A stretch of 64,000 nucleotides of DNA. Source: Pseudarthrobacter oxydans. GTDB taxonomy: Bacteria > Actinomycetota > Actinomycetes > Actinomycetales > Micrococcaceae. The notes under the pieces were generated by a model. The model worked only from the letters and a program-made list of their open reading frames with translations, did not search any database and was not told where the DNA came from. A program made the translations under genes and the position numbers. Below, piece by piece: positions 1-9,061 of the stretch; position 1 is the first letter of the stretch; every line of letters starts with the position of its first letter. Where the stretch lies: the NCBI RefSeq assembly GCF_030812335.1, contig NZ_JAUSSN010000002.1:186001-250000 (forward strand), given 5' to 3'.

Positions 1-1042
1 CCGCGATGGCGCCGTCGCTGAGCTCCGGCAGGAAGTCAGCTTTCCAGTAGCTCAGGATGCCTTTGGGCTGCAAGGCGTCGAAGGCTTGGTTCAGGGCAGG
101 GTAGGGCATCGGCCCCACCATGGAGCCGGCCACCGGTGCGACGTCGAGGAACGGCTGCCAGCGGGCAGCGCCCTCAGCCGGGTCTCCGGTCCACATCCCC
201 ACCACCACGCACACCGGTTTGCCATGCCATTCCTCGGGCAGGAACGGTACGGGAGGTCCCAGGGCGAAAGCCAGGAAGGCTCCCAGCTCTTCGGGCGCAG
301 ACGCCAAGTGGTCCCGATAGAACTTCGACACCGTTTCCGCATGTTCCAACGGGTAGACGACGACGCCGGCATGGACCGTGTCCACGGGGTGCAGCCTGTA
401 TTCCAGCGAAGTCACGACACCGAAGTTCCCGCCACCGCCGCGGAGTGCCCAGAAGAGGTCGTCATTCTCGCTTTCACTGGCCGTCAGGAACTTCCCCTCG
501 GCCGTGACGACGTCTGCCGAGAGGAGGTTGTCGCAGCTGAGCCCGTACTTGCGGGTCAGATAGCCGATGCCTCCGCCGAGGGTGAGCCCTGCGACCCCGG
601 TCGTACCAACGATCCCGCCCGTGGTCGCCAGCCCGAACGCGTGAGTGGCGTGATTGAAGTCCGCCCACGTTGCGCCGGCTTCGGAGCGGGCCGTGCGGCT
701 TGCCGGATCCACCCGGACCCCCTTGGTGTTGACGAAGTCGATGACCAGGGCGTCATCCCAGGTTCCGAAGCCCGGAGCGCTGTGCCCACCGCCACGGATG
801 GCCACGTCCAGGGAATTGTCCCGGGCGAAGTTGACGCTGGCAATGACATCGGCCACCTGGGATACCCGGACGACCGCCGCCGGTTTCTTGTCGATCATGC
901 CGTTGTGGACTGCACGCGCGGCGTCGTAGTCCGCGTCGCCTGGGGTGATGACCTGCCCGCGGACCTGGTCGCGCAGGCTATCGAAGCTGTTTCCGTTCAT
1001 TTCCTGTACCGTCTCATTTTCTGTATCGGGAGAATGTGTCAT
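1..1042 (-). CDS. FAD-binding oxidoreductase (BBE / 6-hydroxy-D-nicotine oxidase type), C-terminus cut by window
   Basis: Partial gene whose 3' end lies left of base 1; about 347 codons are present. The translation carries the PCMH-type FAD domain: RGGGHSAPGFGTW, whose His (about residue 87) is the expected 8-alpha-histidyl flavin attachment site, then GLTLGGGIGYLTRKYGLSCDN (residues ~150-170) and WALRGGGGNFG. In bicovalent BBE enzymes a Cys lies in a GxCPTVGVGG loop; here the aligned loop reads GIVGTTGVAG, so only the His link is predicted. ATG at 1042 is chosen; an in-frame ATG at 1000 is possible but has AGGAA directly abutting it. The substrate is unknown; the family oxidises amines, alcohols or sugars with O2. 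Divergent from the hydrolase operon at 1352. Confidence 0.85.
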   Translation of the reverse strand, partial: MTHSPDTENETVQEMNGNSFDSLRDQVRGQVITPGDADYDAARAVHNGMIDKKPAAVVRVSQVADVIASVNFARDNSLDVAIRGGGHSAPGFGTWDDALVIDFVNTKGVRVDPASRTARSEAGATWADFNHATHAFGLATTGGIVGTTGVAGLTLGGGIGYLTRKYGLSCDNLLSADVVTAEGKFLTASESENDDLFWALRGGGGNFGVVTSLEYRLHPVDTVHAGVVVYPLEHAETVSKFYRDHLASAPEELGAFLAFALGPPVPFLPEEWHGKPVCVVVGMWTGDPAEGAARWQPFLDVAPVAGSMVGPMPYPALNQAFDALQPKGILSYWKADFLPELSDGAIA

Positions 1043-1291
1043 GAGACCCGATCCGGACGGTGGCCCGTGCTCCCAGCCGGCAGGAGTCCGGAGGTTCACG
1101 AGCACAGGCCTACTCTTCCGGCCCTGCTCCGTCAAGAGGTTCCCGGCCGTCGCCCGAAGCGCTCCGGGCCCCCGAAGAGCCCCGCGGTCCGGCCCGCCGG
1201 TCCCATCCCCGGGCGGCGCCGCTCCGAATGTTCAATGGGCATGTCCCCCGGAACCCGGGGCGCCCGCCGGCCGGCAGCTGAGCTGCGGAAC

Positions 1292-1319
1292 TTGAACTGC
1301 GGGCACCGCGCCCTATGGT
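1292..1319 (+). promoter_or_regulatory. Candidate sigma-70 type promoter for the 1352 operon
   Basis: TTGAAC at 1292-1297 and TATGGT at 1314-1319 are separated by 16 bp. They sit 32 bp before the GTG at 1352, which has a clear GGAGG ribosome site at 1341-1345. The rest of the 308-bp gap (1043-1291) shows no gene or obvious element. Read by eye only. Confidence 0.5.
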
Positions 1320-1351
1320 TGGAATTGACGGACAAGAAGTGGAGGATTGGC

Positions 1352-2107
1352 GTGGCCATACGCAAGATCGACGACCGCGAGCCTGTGCCGGCGGGTCCCG
1401 GGGCGGACGCCAGGGCCGTGTTGAGCATTGCCCGGGCCAGCGGGGAAACCCGGGGAGTCGCCCTGGTCCTGCACGGCGGGCGGTCCAAAAGCTTCGAATC
1501 CGTCCGCGGCAGGCACCTGAGTCCCGCCCGGATGCTGCCCTTCGCCCGGGCACTGCACAACGGCGGTGCACGCGACGGGCTGGCCGTCTGGACACTCCGG
1601 AACCGGTACCGCGGCTGGAACGGGAAGGACATGTCCCCCGTCCAGGACGCCCGCTGGGCGCTCTCCCACATCAGCCGCGAGCACCCCGGCGTCCCCATTT
1701 ACCTCCTCGGCCACTCAATGGGCGGCCTGACCGCGCTTTGCGTCGCGGACCACCCCCAGGTGGAAGCCGTCGTCGCCCTGGCGCCCTGGCTCGATGCCCA
1801 GACCCCGGTGAAGCCCGTGGCCGGCCGCCGGGTCCTGATTGTCCATGGCACCAAGGACCGCTGGACCAGCCCCGCGAACTCGCTCGCCTACGCCCGCCGG
1901 GCCGACGGCGTCGCCAAGACCGTGGACTACGTCGCGCTCAAAGGTGCCGGGCACTTTATGTTCCGCCGGGTGGGCCTGTGGAACTCGCTGGCCAGCGGCT
2001 TCATCCTCGACACCTTTGCCGCCAGTTCAGGCCACGCCCCCCGGGGCGGCGCCGACGCGTTCCGCAGCCTCCTGCCCGCCTCCGCCGGCCTCCCGGTGGT
2101 GCTGTGA
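1352..2107 (+). CDS. Alpha/beta hydrolase (serine hydrolase)
   Basis: A 251-residue protein with the alpha/beta-hydrolase fold. The nucleophile elbow GHSMGG puts Ser at residue 122, the acid is probably Asp169 in VHGTKDRWTSP, and the catalytic His is His201 in LKGAGHFMF. An oxyanion-type LHGG follows strand 3 near residue 40. The start is GTG at 1352, set by GGAGG six bases upstream; a much longer open frame continues upstream but antisense to the flavin oxidase and is not used. The stop overlaps the ATG of the next gene (TGATG at 2105-2109), so it is translationally coupled to a DUF1295 membrane protein and an acyltransferase. A lipid or ester substrate is inferred from this context only. 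Confidence 0.85.
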   Translation: MAIRKIDDREPVPAGPGADARAVLSIARASGETRGVALVLHGGRSKSFESVRGRHLSPARMLPFARALHNGGARDGLAVWTLRNRYRGWNGKDMSPVQDARWALSHISREHPGVPIYLLGHSMGGLTALCVADHPQVEAVVALAPWLDAQTPVKPVAGRRVLIVHGTKDRWTSPANSLAYARRADGVAKTVDYVALKGAGHFMFRRVGLWNSLASGFILDTFAASSGHAPRGGADAFRSLLPASAGLPVVL

Positions 2108-3027
2108 TGCCGGACTTTCCGCTCGGCGTTTTCCCGTTGGGGGCTTTCCCGTTGGGGGCTTTCCTGGCCAGCCTTCCGTGGGTGGCGGCCGGCCTCGTGG
2201 TGCTGCTGGCCGGCACCTTCGCCATCGCCGTCCGCCAGAGCCGTCATTCCGTCATCGACACCGTCTGGGGCCTGGGGTTCGTCGTCGTGGCCGCCATCTC
2301 CTGGTTCCTCTCGGCCGGACAGGGCGACGGCGGCCGCCGCCTGCTGCTGCTGGCGCTCGTGGCGGTGTGGGGCGTCCGCCTCGCCCTCCACATCGGTCTC
2401 CGGGCCCGTGGTGGTCACGAGGATCCACGGTACGTGGACCTGCTCTCCCCGGCCCCCGGGTCCCGGAACGTCTACGCCCTGCGCAAGGTTTACCTGCCGC
2501 AGGGCGTGATCCTGTTCTTCGTCTCGCTCACGGTCCAGGTGGGCATGTTCAGCACCGGGAGCCTCGGCTGGCTGGCCTGGCTGGGCGTGCTGCTCTGGGT
2601 GGTCGGCTTCGTCTTCGAGACGGTCGGCGACCGGCAGCTGGCACAGTTCAAGGCCGATCCGGCCCGGCGCGGCACCGTGCTGGACACCGGCCTCTGGCGC
2701 TACACCCGGCACCCGAACTACTTCGGCGACGCCGCCGTCTGGACCGGGATTTTCCTTGTCGCCGCTGATTCCTGGCCGGGAGTGCTGACTGTCCTCTCCC
2801 CGGTCCTGATGATCTGGCTGCTCGCCGGCAAATCCGGCAAGCCGCTCACCGAGAAGGCCATGTCCGCCCGCCCGGGCTACCAGGACTACGTGGAATCCAC
2901 CTCGGGCTTCCTGCCCCTGCCGCCCCGCCGGCCGCGCGGCGGCGGACACCAGCCCGGCGGTCACGAGCCCGACCGACACCACCCCGGCGCACACCAGCCC
3001 GATCGACACCGGCAGGGCGGCCGCTAG
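2107..3027 (+). CDS. DUF1295 domain membrane protein (steroid 5-alpha-reductase-like fold)
   Basis: A 306-residue protein with several hydrophobic segments and the DUF1295 signature in its C-terminal half (RYTRHPNYFGDAAVWTG, about residues 197-213). This region belongs to the isoprenylcysteine methyltransferase / steroid reductase superfamily and usually binds a cofactor at the membrane face. Both ends carry tandem 15-bp repeats: FPLGV/FPLGA/FPLGA units (2116-2160) and a His/Pro/Asp tail of five units (2943-3017). The ATG overlaps the preceding stop by one base, and the PlsC-like gene starts one base after its stop. Function is unproven; lipid or fatty-acid modification is inferred from fold and neighbours. 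Confidence 0.85.
   Translation: MPDFPLGVFPLGAFPLGAFLASLPWVAAGLVVLLAGTFAIAVRQSRHSVIDTVWGLGFVVVAAISWFLSAGQGDGGRRLLLLALVAVWGVRLALHIGLRARGGHEDPRYVDLLSPAPGSRNVYALRKVYLPQGVILFFVSLTVQVGMFSTGSLGWLAWLGVLLWVVGFVFETVGDRQLAQFKADPARRGTVLDTGLWRYTRHPNYFGDAAVWTGIFLVAADSWPGVLTVLSPVLMIWLLAGKSGKPLTEKAMSARPGYQDYVESTSGFLPLPPRRPRGGGHQPGGHEPDRHHPGAHQPDRHRQGGR
2116..2160 (+). repeat. 15-bp tandem array, three units, in DUF1295 N-terminus
   Basis: Three consecutive 15-bp units; units 2 and 3 (2131-2145 and 2146-2160) are identical (TTCCCGTTGGGGGCT). They encode FPLGV, FPLGA, FPLGA directly after the first three residues, ahead of the first membrane segment. Confidence 0.9.
2943..3017 (+). repeat. 15-bp tandem array, five units, in DUF1295 C-terminal tail
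   Basis: Five 15-bp units built on CGGACACCAGCCCGG-like sequence (2943, 2958, 2973, 2988, 3003) encode a hydrophilic His/Pro/Gly/Asp tail beyond the conserved domain. Confidence 0.85.
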
Positions 3028-3028
3028 G

Positions 3029-3859
3029 ATGCCGTGGCGGCCCCGGCCCAGTGAGCGTTTCTACCGCGTCATCGTCCGCACCGGGCTGGCGCTAATCCGG
3101 CTGTTCCGGATCCGGGTCATCGTCACCGGACGCGGGCACCTCCCGGCACCGGAGCCCCTCGACGATGCCCCGCGCGGCTCGTCCCGCCCCGTCGTCCCCG
3201 GCCGGGGCGCCGTCGTCGCCATTACGCACTTCGGGTACCTCGACTTCGCGTTCGCCGAGCTGCTGCTGTGGTGGCATGCGAGGGCACAGATGCGCTTCCT
3301 GGTCACCCAGGCGGCCGCCGATCACTGGTTTGCCGGGCCCGCGGTCAGCGCCGCCGGGCATGTCGCGGTGGGGTACGACTCGGGGTCACACGCCTATGAC
3401 AACGCCGTCGCCCGGCTCCGCGAGGGCGAGTACATCGCGATCCTGCCGGAGGCGGGGGTGAGCCGCAGCTTCCGGGTGCGTGAATGCAAGACCGGTGCCG
3501 TGCGGATGGCCGCCGAGGCCGGAGTGCCCATCATCCCCGTGTCCGTCTGGGGCGCCCACCGGCTGATGACCCGCCGCCACGGCTTTTCCCCGGCCCGCGC
3601 CTGGCGCGCCCCAGTTCGGATCCATGTCGGCGACCCGGTCGCCGTTGACCCGGCCCAGGACCCCCAGCAGGCCACCGAGGCGCTGCGCGGGGTCCTCCAG
3701 GCCGGGATCGACGCCTGCATCGCCGACTTTCCCCTCACCTCGGCCCCGGGCGCGTGGTGGATGCCGGCGGACCTCGGCGGCGGAGCACCCACCGACGAGG
3801 AACGGCAGCGCCTGGATGATGCCGAGGGTCCGCGGCGCGCCGGCGGCCGGCGCAGATAA
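3029..3859 (+). CDS. 1-acyl-sn-glycerol-3-phosphate acyltransferase-like protein (PlsC family)
   Basis: A 276-residue PlsC-superfamily protein. The catalytic HX4D motif reads HFGYLD (His67, Asp72). The second family motif, usually (F)PEGTRS, appears as ILPEAGVSRSF, so Gly-Thr is replaced by Ala-Gly; IPVSVWG fits the later VPV block. An N-terminal amphipathic/hydrophobic stretch (residues ~11-32) could associate with the membrane. The ATG lies one base after the DUF1295 stop, so the three genes from 1352 form one operon. It probably transfers acyl chains to a lysophospholipid or related acceptor; the altered motif makes the exact acceptor uncertain. Confidence 0.8.
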   Translation: MPWRPRPSERFYRVIVRTGLALIRLFRIRVIVTGRGHLPAPEPLDDAPRGSSRPVVPGRGAVVAITHFGYLDFAFAELLLWWHARAQMRFLVTQAAADHWFAGPAVSAAGHVAVGYDSGSHAYDNAVARLREGEYIAILPEAGVSRSFRVRECKTGAVRMAAEAGVPIIPVSVWGAHRLMTRRHGFSPARAWRAPVRIHVGDPVAVDPAQDPQQATEALRGVLQAGIDACIADFPLTSAPGAWWMPADLGGGAPTDEERQRLDDAEGPRRAGGRRR

Positions 3860-3884
3860 GCCCGGTTACCGCGATCGTCTTGAC

Positions 3885-3890
3885 TAAACT
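3885..3890 (+). promoter_or_regulatory. Candidate -10 box for the AtoE-like transporter
   Basis: TAAACT at 3885-3890 is followed by a short leader (about 35 bases) to the GTG at 3933. No convincing -35 hexamer is seen at 16-18 bp. Confidence 0.35.
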
Positions 3891-3932
3891 CTCCCGGGTA
3901 CAAAATCGCACTCAATGGAGAGGTACCCCTCT

Positions 3933-5375
3933 GTGGCAAACACAGTCCTGACGAAAAGCGGAATCGGCGAAGAACGCGGTCTCGCCCGCATAGCCCAACG
4001 GATGGCGGCGTGGACCGAGAAGTGGTTCCCGGACGCCTACATCTTCGCCCTGGCCGGCGTCATCATCATCGCGGTGGCCGCCCTGGCCATCGGCGCCTCG
4101 CCCCAGTCGATCGCCGATTCCTTCGGCAACGGGTTCTGGGACCTGACCGCGTTCACCCTGCAGATGGCCATGGTGGTGCTGACCGGCTACGTCGTGGCCA
4201 CCTCCCCGCCCGTTGCCAAACTGATCAACCGGCTGGCCCTCATCCCGGCCACCGCCCGCACCGCCGTGAGCTTCGTGGCGCTGATGTCCATGTCGGTGTC
4301 GTTCCTCAACTGGGGCCTCAGCCTCATCTTCGGCGGCCTGCTGGCCCGCGCCATCGCCCGCCGCAAGGACCTGACCGTGGACTACCGCGCGCTCGGCGCG
4401 GCAGCCTTCATGGGCCTCGGCGCGGTCTGGGCGCTCGGCCTGTCCTCCTCCGCGGCTCAGCTGCAGGCCACCGCGGCCTCGCTGCCGCCGGCGCTGCTGA
4501 AGATCACCGGCATCCTGGACTTCGGGACCACGATCTTCACCTGGCAGTCGCTGCTCACCCTGGCCATCTTGATGGCACTCACCACGGTGATCGCGCACTT
4601 CTCGGCCCCCGAGGGCGGCTCGATCCGCACCGCGGAGGACCTCGGCGTCGACCTTGACGACGAACCGAGCGAATCTGAGCCGCGCTCCCGCCCGGGCGAA
4701 TGGCTCGAATACAGCATGATCCTGCCGATCCTGGCCGGCGTCCTGACGCTCGGCTGGCTGGTCTCGCAGTTCCTGACCAAGCCCTTCCTGACCGTGGTGA
4801 GCAGCCTCAACGGCTACCTGCTGGTCTTCCTGATCCTGGGCCTGGTGCTGCACGGCACCCCGCGGAACTTCCTGCAGGCCGTCACCAAGGCCGTCCCGGC
4901 GACGGCCGGCATCCTGGTCCAGTTCCCGCTCTACGCCGCGATGGCCGCGATCCTGACCAAGGCCACCGGCCACGGCGGCATGACCATCTCCGCGCATCTG
5001 GCCGAGTTCTTCACCGAGATCGGCAGCGGCGGCGGTTTCGCCGTCGTGATTGCGCTGTACACGGCCCTGCTGGGCCTGCTGGTCCCCTCCGGCGGCGGCA
5101 AGTGGCTCGTGGAGGCGCCGTACGTGATGCAGTCCGCGACCGACGTGCAGATGAACCTCGGCTGGACCGTGCAGATCTACAACATTGCCGAGGCCCTGCC
5201 GAACCTGATCAACCCGTTCTTTATGCTGCCGCTGCTGGCAGTGCTGCGGCTGCGGGCCCGCGACCTGGTCGGCTTCACGTTCCTCCAGTTCGTCTTCCAC
5301 CTGCCGGTGGTGCTGCTGCTCGTCTGGCTGCTGGGGATGACGTTCGACTTCGTCCCGCCGGTGATGCCCAAATAG
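3933..5375 (+). CDS. Short-chain fatty acid transporter, AtoE family
   Basis: A 480-residue polytopic membrane protein resembling the AtoE/TIGR00366 short-chain fatty acid transporter family: about ten hydrophobic segments, conserved blocks SFLNWGLSLIFGGLLAR and PSGGGKWLVEAPYV, and a charged cytoplasmic loop near residues 235-260. GTG at 3933 is chosen because GGAGAGG ends eight bases before it; an in-frame ATG at 3915 has no ribosome site. It likely imports acetoacetate or butyrate-like acids by secondary transport. It stands alone, ends at a long palindrome, and is convergent with the GNAT gene. Confidence 0.85.
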   Translation: MANTVLTKSGIGEERGLARIAQRMAAWTEKWFPDAYIFALAGVIIIAVAALAIGASPQSIADSFGNGFWDLTAFTLQMAMVVLTGYVVATSPPVAKLINRLALIPATARTAVSFVALMSMSVSFLNWGLSLIFGGLLARAIARRKDLTVDYRALGAAAFMGLGAVWALGLSSSAAQLQATAASLPPALLKITGILDFGTTIFTWQSLLTLAILMALTTVIAHFSAPEGGSIRTAEDLGVDLDDEPSESEPRSRPGEWLEYSMILPILAGVLTLGWLVSQFLTKPFLTVVSSLNGYLLVFLILGLVLHGTPRNFLQAVTKAVPATAGILVQFPLYAAMAAILTKATGHGGMTISAHLAEFFTEIGSGGGFAVVIALYTALLGLLVPSGGGKWLVEAPYVMQSATDVQMNLGWTVQIYNIAEALPNLINPFFMLPLLAVLRLRARDLVGFTFLQFVFHLPVVLLLVWLLGMTFDFVPPVMPK

Positions 5376-5389
5376 CTGCGTCGAACGCA

Positions 5390-5449
5390 AACTGACCCGC
5401 AGCTGTGGCCGTTTTCACGCTTCATAACGGCCGCAGCTGCGGGTCAGTT
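5390..5449. terminator. Long palindrome (family B copy 1), probable bidirectional terminator
   Basis: Arms 5390-5413 and 5426-5449 are 24 bp with one mismatch, around a 12-base loop. The element fills the gap between convergent genes (AtoE-like and GNAT). No long T-run follows. The arm sequence recurs at 30256-30323 with about three changes in 24 bases. Confidence 0.75.
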
Positions 5450-5462
5450 GGGTTAAGCGGGC

Positions 5463-6464
5463 CTAGGCCGGGTCGGAGACGACCAGGGTCTCGGCGCCCA
5501 GGACGCGGGCCTTGCCGCTTTCCAGCAGCGGCTCGACGACGGCGCGCAGCGCCTCCATCGAGTCGTCCAGTTCCAGCAGCACGGGGTGCTGGAACGCAAT
5601 CAGCGCCAGCAGGTCCCGGACGGCGGCCTGGGCCTCCTCCGCGGAGAGCTTCGGCTCGTGGCCCAGGAACACGTCGGTGGGCTGGCCTGCCGGGGCAGCT
5701 GCCTCCGTGTTGTCCCCGGCGGGGGCCAGCTCGGCGTAGCTGATGGCGAAGGCCTGGAGCCGGCCCTTCCTGCTGGCCGCCACGCCCTGGCCGAAGGCGC
5801 TGGCCTTCGGCGCCCGCAGCACGATGGCGCCGTGGGCGCCGCTGAGTTCGTCGAGGAAGAGCCGCTGGACCGTGGCGATGCTGAGGTCCCCGGGGCTGTC
5901 CCAGCCGTGCACGGACGTGTAGTACCGGCCGACGACGTCGCTGAGTTCCACCGACCCGGTGGCCAGGTCCTCGACCTGCTCGGAGGCGGCAGCCTCTGAA
6001 CCGTCGCCGAAGACCGGCAGGCGGAGGGCACCGGGGTCGACGACGACGAGCCGGGAGCGCTGGATCGGGGCCAGCCCCGCCGCCTCGGCGAAGGCCGCCC
6101 CGGGCGTGCCCGGTTCCACCTTGGTCCGGAGCCGGGAAACGCCCGACGGCGACTGCGCCGCCTCGTGCCGGAGCATGGTCAGCAGCGTGGAGCCGACGCC
6201 GGCGCGGCGGTGCTGCCGGTCGACCTCGATGTAGGCCCAGAGCCGTTCCGGGTGCAGCGAGGCCTCGTGGACCACGCCGGCCGCGACCGGGATGGCCACG
6301 CCGTCGACGACGTCCTCGGCCACGATGCAGCGGCGCCACGGCTTGTTGCCCGAGGGTGCCAGGGTGCCGCGGAACTGCCGGGCCTGCTCGGTTTCGGGCC
6401 CGCCCCAGATTTCCAGCAGCGCCAGGTCATCGCCGTCGCGCCATTGACGGTATGCGATCGCCAC
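5463..6464 (-). CDS. GNAT family N-acetyltransferase (two-lobed, 333 aa)
   Basis: The N-terminal half is a recognisable GNAT domain: the acetyl-CoA pyrophosphate loop is RQHRRAGVGS near residues 83-92, preceded by the strand WAYIEV. The C-terminal half (about 165-333) is a second, weaker GNAT-like lobe, as in double-GNAT actinobacterial proteins. The ATG lies two bases after the glyS stop, so it is probably co-transcribed and coupled with glyS. Substrate unknown. It ends beside the palindrome at 5390-5449. Confidence 0.8.
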   Translation of the reverse strand: MAIAYRQWRDGDDLALLEIWGGPETEQARQFRGTLAPSGNKPWRRCIVAEDVVDGVAIPVAAGVVHEASLHPERLWAYIEVDRQHRRAGVGSTLLTMLRHEAAQSPSGVSRLRTKVEPGTPGAAFAEAAGLAPIQRSRLVVVDPGALRLPVFGDGSEAAASEQVEDLATGSVELSDVVGRYYTSVHGWDSPGDLSIATVQRLFLDELSGAHGAIVLRAPKASAFGQGVAASRKGRLQAFAISYAELAPAGDNTEAAAPAGQPTDVFLGHEPKLSAEEAQAAVRDLLALIAFQHPVLLELDDSMEALRAVVEPLLESGKARVLGAETLVVSDPA

Positions 6465-6466
6465 GA

Positions 6467-7852
6467 TCAGGCGCCGATCAGCCGTGCGGCCAGGTAGCCC
6501 TCCACCTTGTCCAGGGACACGCGGTCCTGGCTCATGGTGTCGCGTTCGCGGATCGTGACGGCCTGGTCGTCCAGGGTCTCAAAGTCCACGGTGATGCAGA
6601 ACGGGGTGCCGATCTCGTCCTGGCGGCGGTAGCGGCGGCCGATGGCGCCGGCGTCGTCGAACTCGATGTTCCAGCTCTTGCGCAGCTGGGCGGCGAGGTC
6701 CTTGGCCTTCGGGGACAGGTCCTCGTTGCGGCTCAGCGGCAGCACGGCTGCCTTGACCGGGGCCAGGCGCGGATCGAGCTTGAGCACGGTGCGGATGTCG
6801 ACCCCGCCCTTGGCGTTGGGCGCCTCGTCCTCGGTGTACGCGTCGATCATAAACGCCATGAAGGAGCGGGTGAGGCCGGCGGCGGGCTCGATCACGTACG
6901 GGGTGTAGCGCTCGTTGGTGGCCTGGTTGAAGTAGCTCAGGTCCGCGCCGGAGGCCTTGGAGTGCGTGGACAGGTCGAAGTCCGTGCGGTTGGCGATGCC
7001 CTCGAGCTCGCCCCACTCGGAGCCGTGGAACCCGAAGCGGTACTCGATGTCCGTGGTTCCCTTGGAGTAGTGGCTGAGCTTGTCCAGCGGGTGTTCGAAG
7101 AAGCGCAGGTTGTCTTCCCGGATGCCGAGGCCGGTGTACCAGGACATCCGTTCCTTCATCCAGTACTGGTGCCACTGCTCGTCGGTGCCGGGCTCGACGA
7201 AGAATTCCATTTCCATCTGCTCGAACTCACGGGTGCGGAAGATGAAGTTGCCCGGGGTGATCTCGTTGCGGAAGGACTTGCCGACCTGGCCGATCCCGAA
7301 CGGGGGCTTCTTGCGCGAGGTGGTGAGCACGTTGGAAAAGTTGACGAAGATGCCCTGGGCCGTTTCGGGGCGCAGGTAGTGCAGGCCCTCTTCGCTGGCC
7401 ACCGGGCCGAGGTAGGTCTTGAGCAGGCCGGAGAATTCCTGGGGTTCGGTCCATTCGCCGCGGGTGCCGCAGTTGGCGCAGGCGATGTCCTTGAGGCCGT
7501 TCTCGGCGGGACGGCCCTTCTTCTCCTCGAACTCTTCCACGAGGTGGTCGGCGCGGTAGCGCTTGTGGCAGGAGAGGCACTCGACCAGCGGGTCGGAGAA
7601 CACATCGACGTGGCCGGACGCTTCCCAGACCTGGCGCGGCAGGATGACGGAGGAATCCAGGCCGACGACGTCTTCGCGGCCGCGGACCACGGACTGCCAC
7701 CACTGGCGCTTGATGTTTTCCTTCAGCTCAGCACCCAGGGGCCCGTAATCCCAGGCAGAACGCGAGCCACCATAGATTTCACCGGCCTGGAATACGAAAC
7801 CCCGGCGCTTGGCGAGGGAAATGATCTGGTCGAGGACGGATTTTGCTGCCAT
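6467..7852 (-). CDS. glyS: Glycine--tRNA ligase, dimeric alpha2 type
   Basis: A 461-residue class II aminoacyl-tRNA synthetase that charges tRNA-Gly in the cytoplasm. Visible are the zinc-binding pairs Cys92/Cys95 and Cys125/Cys128, the RPETAQ block (161-166), motif 2 with FRNEITP (194-200) and REFEQME, and motif 3 [14 protein letters not shown]. Length and sequence match the single-chain eukaryote/actinobacteria type rather than the alpha2beta2 GlyQ/GlyS type. AAGTGGAG precedes the ATG at 7852. The GNAT gene follows after two bases. Confidence 0.97.
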   Translation of the reverse strand: MAAKSVLDQIISLAKRRGFVFQAGEIYGGSRSAWDYGPLGAELKENIKRQWWQSVVRGREDVVGLDSSVILPRQVWEASGHVDVFSDPLVECLSCHKRYRADHLVEEFEEKKGRPAENGLKDIACANCGTRGEWTEPQEFSGLLKTYLGPVASEEGLHYLRPETAQGIFVNFSNVLTTSRKKPPFGIGQVGKSFRNEITPGNFIFRTREFEQMEMEFFVEPGTDEQWHQYWMKERMSWYTGLGIREDNLRFFEHPLDKLSHYSKGTTDIEYRFGFHGSEWGELEGIANRTDFDLSTHSKASGADLSYFNQATNERYTPYVIEPAAGLTRSFMAFMIDAYTEDEAPNAKGGVDIRTVLKLDPRLAPVKAAVLPLSRNEDLSPKAKDLAAQLRKSWNIEFDDAGAIGRRYRRQDEIGTPFCITVDFETLDDQAVTIRERDTMSQDRVSLDKVEGYLAARLIGA

Positions 7853-7946
7853 GGGAACTCCACTTTCTACAGGGCCGCTGGGTGCGGTCCGCGGTTTCAG
7901 CCCCGGAACCCCGGCTGGTTGCCGGACGGGGCACTACAAAACGCAA

Positions 7947-7977
7947 ATTTTAGACACGAACCCTGCACACGCACCAA
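7947..7977 (-). promoter_or_regulatory. Possible glyS promoter
   Basis: On the minus strand TTGGTG (7977-7972) and TAAAAT (7952-7947) are 19 bp apart, about 95 bases before the glyS ATG. The spacing is long. The leader has some GC-rich stem potential but no T-box signature that I can recognise. Confidence 0.3.
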
Positions 7978-8035
7978 GCCCACATCCCGGGACGGGTGCT
8001 GACTGTTGGCGGTGCAGGAAGCTGCGCCTCCTAGC

Positions 8036-9028
8036 CTACCGGCCTGTCGGCTCCCGGCGCCGCCGTGCCAGGGCACCCCTGGGCCAGGGCAGGCTGGCGA
8101 GCACAATCGCGGCAAGGGTCAGCAGGGTCCCGAGCACGGTGGGCAGCGCCACCACGGTGCCGGGCGCCGGGAACACCAGGTCCAGCCCCAGCGAGCCCAG
8201 CAGCTGGCCCGCGATCATGCCGAGTCCGGTCACCAGCACGCCCAGGCTGCGGACCAGCACGGCGCCGACGCCGATAAAGACACACCCCATGGCCCCGCCC
8301 AGGTAGTACCACCACTCCCCCGGCAGCGGGTTGCCCGGTCCCGCGACGGCGATCTTGACCAGCCAGGCGGCCCAGAGCATGACCGCGCCGGCGACAAAGT
8401 TCATCAGGGTCGCGGCGATGGGCGTGCCGTAATGCACGGCGGCGGTGCCGTTCATAGCCTGCTGGAAGCTCATCAGGAAGCCGGCAATCACGGGTAGGAG
8501 CACCGGAACGAGCAGCTCCGCCGCCCCTGGCCCGGCGTCGGAGAACCGCGGCGATACCGCCCAGGCGACGGCGGCGACGGTCAGGATACTGCCGATCACC
8601 CGGATGCCGGTGATGGATCTCCTGCCGGCCGGGCCGATCCCCATCCGGTCCACTAGGAGCCCGCTGAGGGTCTGCCCGGTCACGGTGGCGACGGTAAACA
8701 GGGCAACCCCCAGCAGACCCACCGTGAAGGACTGTGCGAAGACGAAGAACCCGCCGATGCAGCCGGCCAGGATGTAGTAGGGCGGGAACTTCCGCTCCCG
8801 GACCGCCGGCAGGATCGCCCGCAGCCCGGCCCGGCCCCGCGGCAGCGCCAGCGACACCACGATCATCAGCACCAGCCCGGTGGTGAAGCTCACCACCGCG
8901 GCGGCGATCCCGTCCGCGAGCGCCACGCCGAGCGCGCCGTTGATCCGGCCCTGCACCGGCATGAGCAGCCCCGCAGCCACGGCGAGGGGCAACCCGGCGA
9001 GGAACGGAAGCCGCGGCTCGTGCGTCAT
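8036..9028 (-). CDS. DMT family transporter, YdcZ/DUF606 type
   Basis: About 330 residues with ten hydrophobic segments arranged as two five-helix halves, each half carrying similar N-terminal blocks (PVQGRINGALG near residue 25 and FQQAMNGTAAVHYGTP near 205), as in fused DUF606 proteins. ATG at 9028 is preferred because AAGG lies eight bases upstream; an in-frame GTG at 9037 is the alternative. It probably exports or imports a small metabolite; no substrate can be read. Divergent from the S4 protein with only 33 bases between starts. Confidence 0.85.
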   Translation of the reverse strand: MTHEPRLPFLAGLPLAVAAGLLMPVQGRINGALGVALADGIAAAVVSFTTGLVLMIVVSLALPRGRAGLRAILPAVRERKFPPYYILAGCIGGFFVFAQSFTVGLLGVALFTVATVTGQTLSGLLVDRMGIGPAGRRSITGIRVIGSILTVAAVAWAVSPRFSDAGPGAAELLVPVLLPVIAGFLMSFQQAMNGTAAVHYGTPIAATLMNFVAGAVMLWAAWLVKIAVAGPGNPLPGEWWYYLGGAMGCVFIGVGAVLVRSLGVLVTGLGMIAGQLLGSLGLDLVFPAPGTVVALPTVLGTLLTLAAIVLASLPWPRGALARRRREPTGR

Positions 9029-9061
9029 TACTGCCACCTTCTGTCAGGCATCATTGCTTGT

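Noticed and set aside
3912..5390. 492-codon open frame opposite the AtoE-like transporter
   Set aside because: Composition is Gln/His/Asp/Gly-rich and without domains, typical of antisense frames opposite GC-rich genes.
7853..8035. T-box leader for glyS
   Set aside because: No T-box bulge or specifier-loop pattern could be read; only a plain leader with GC-rich stems.
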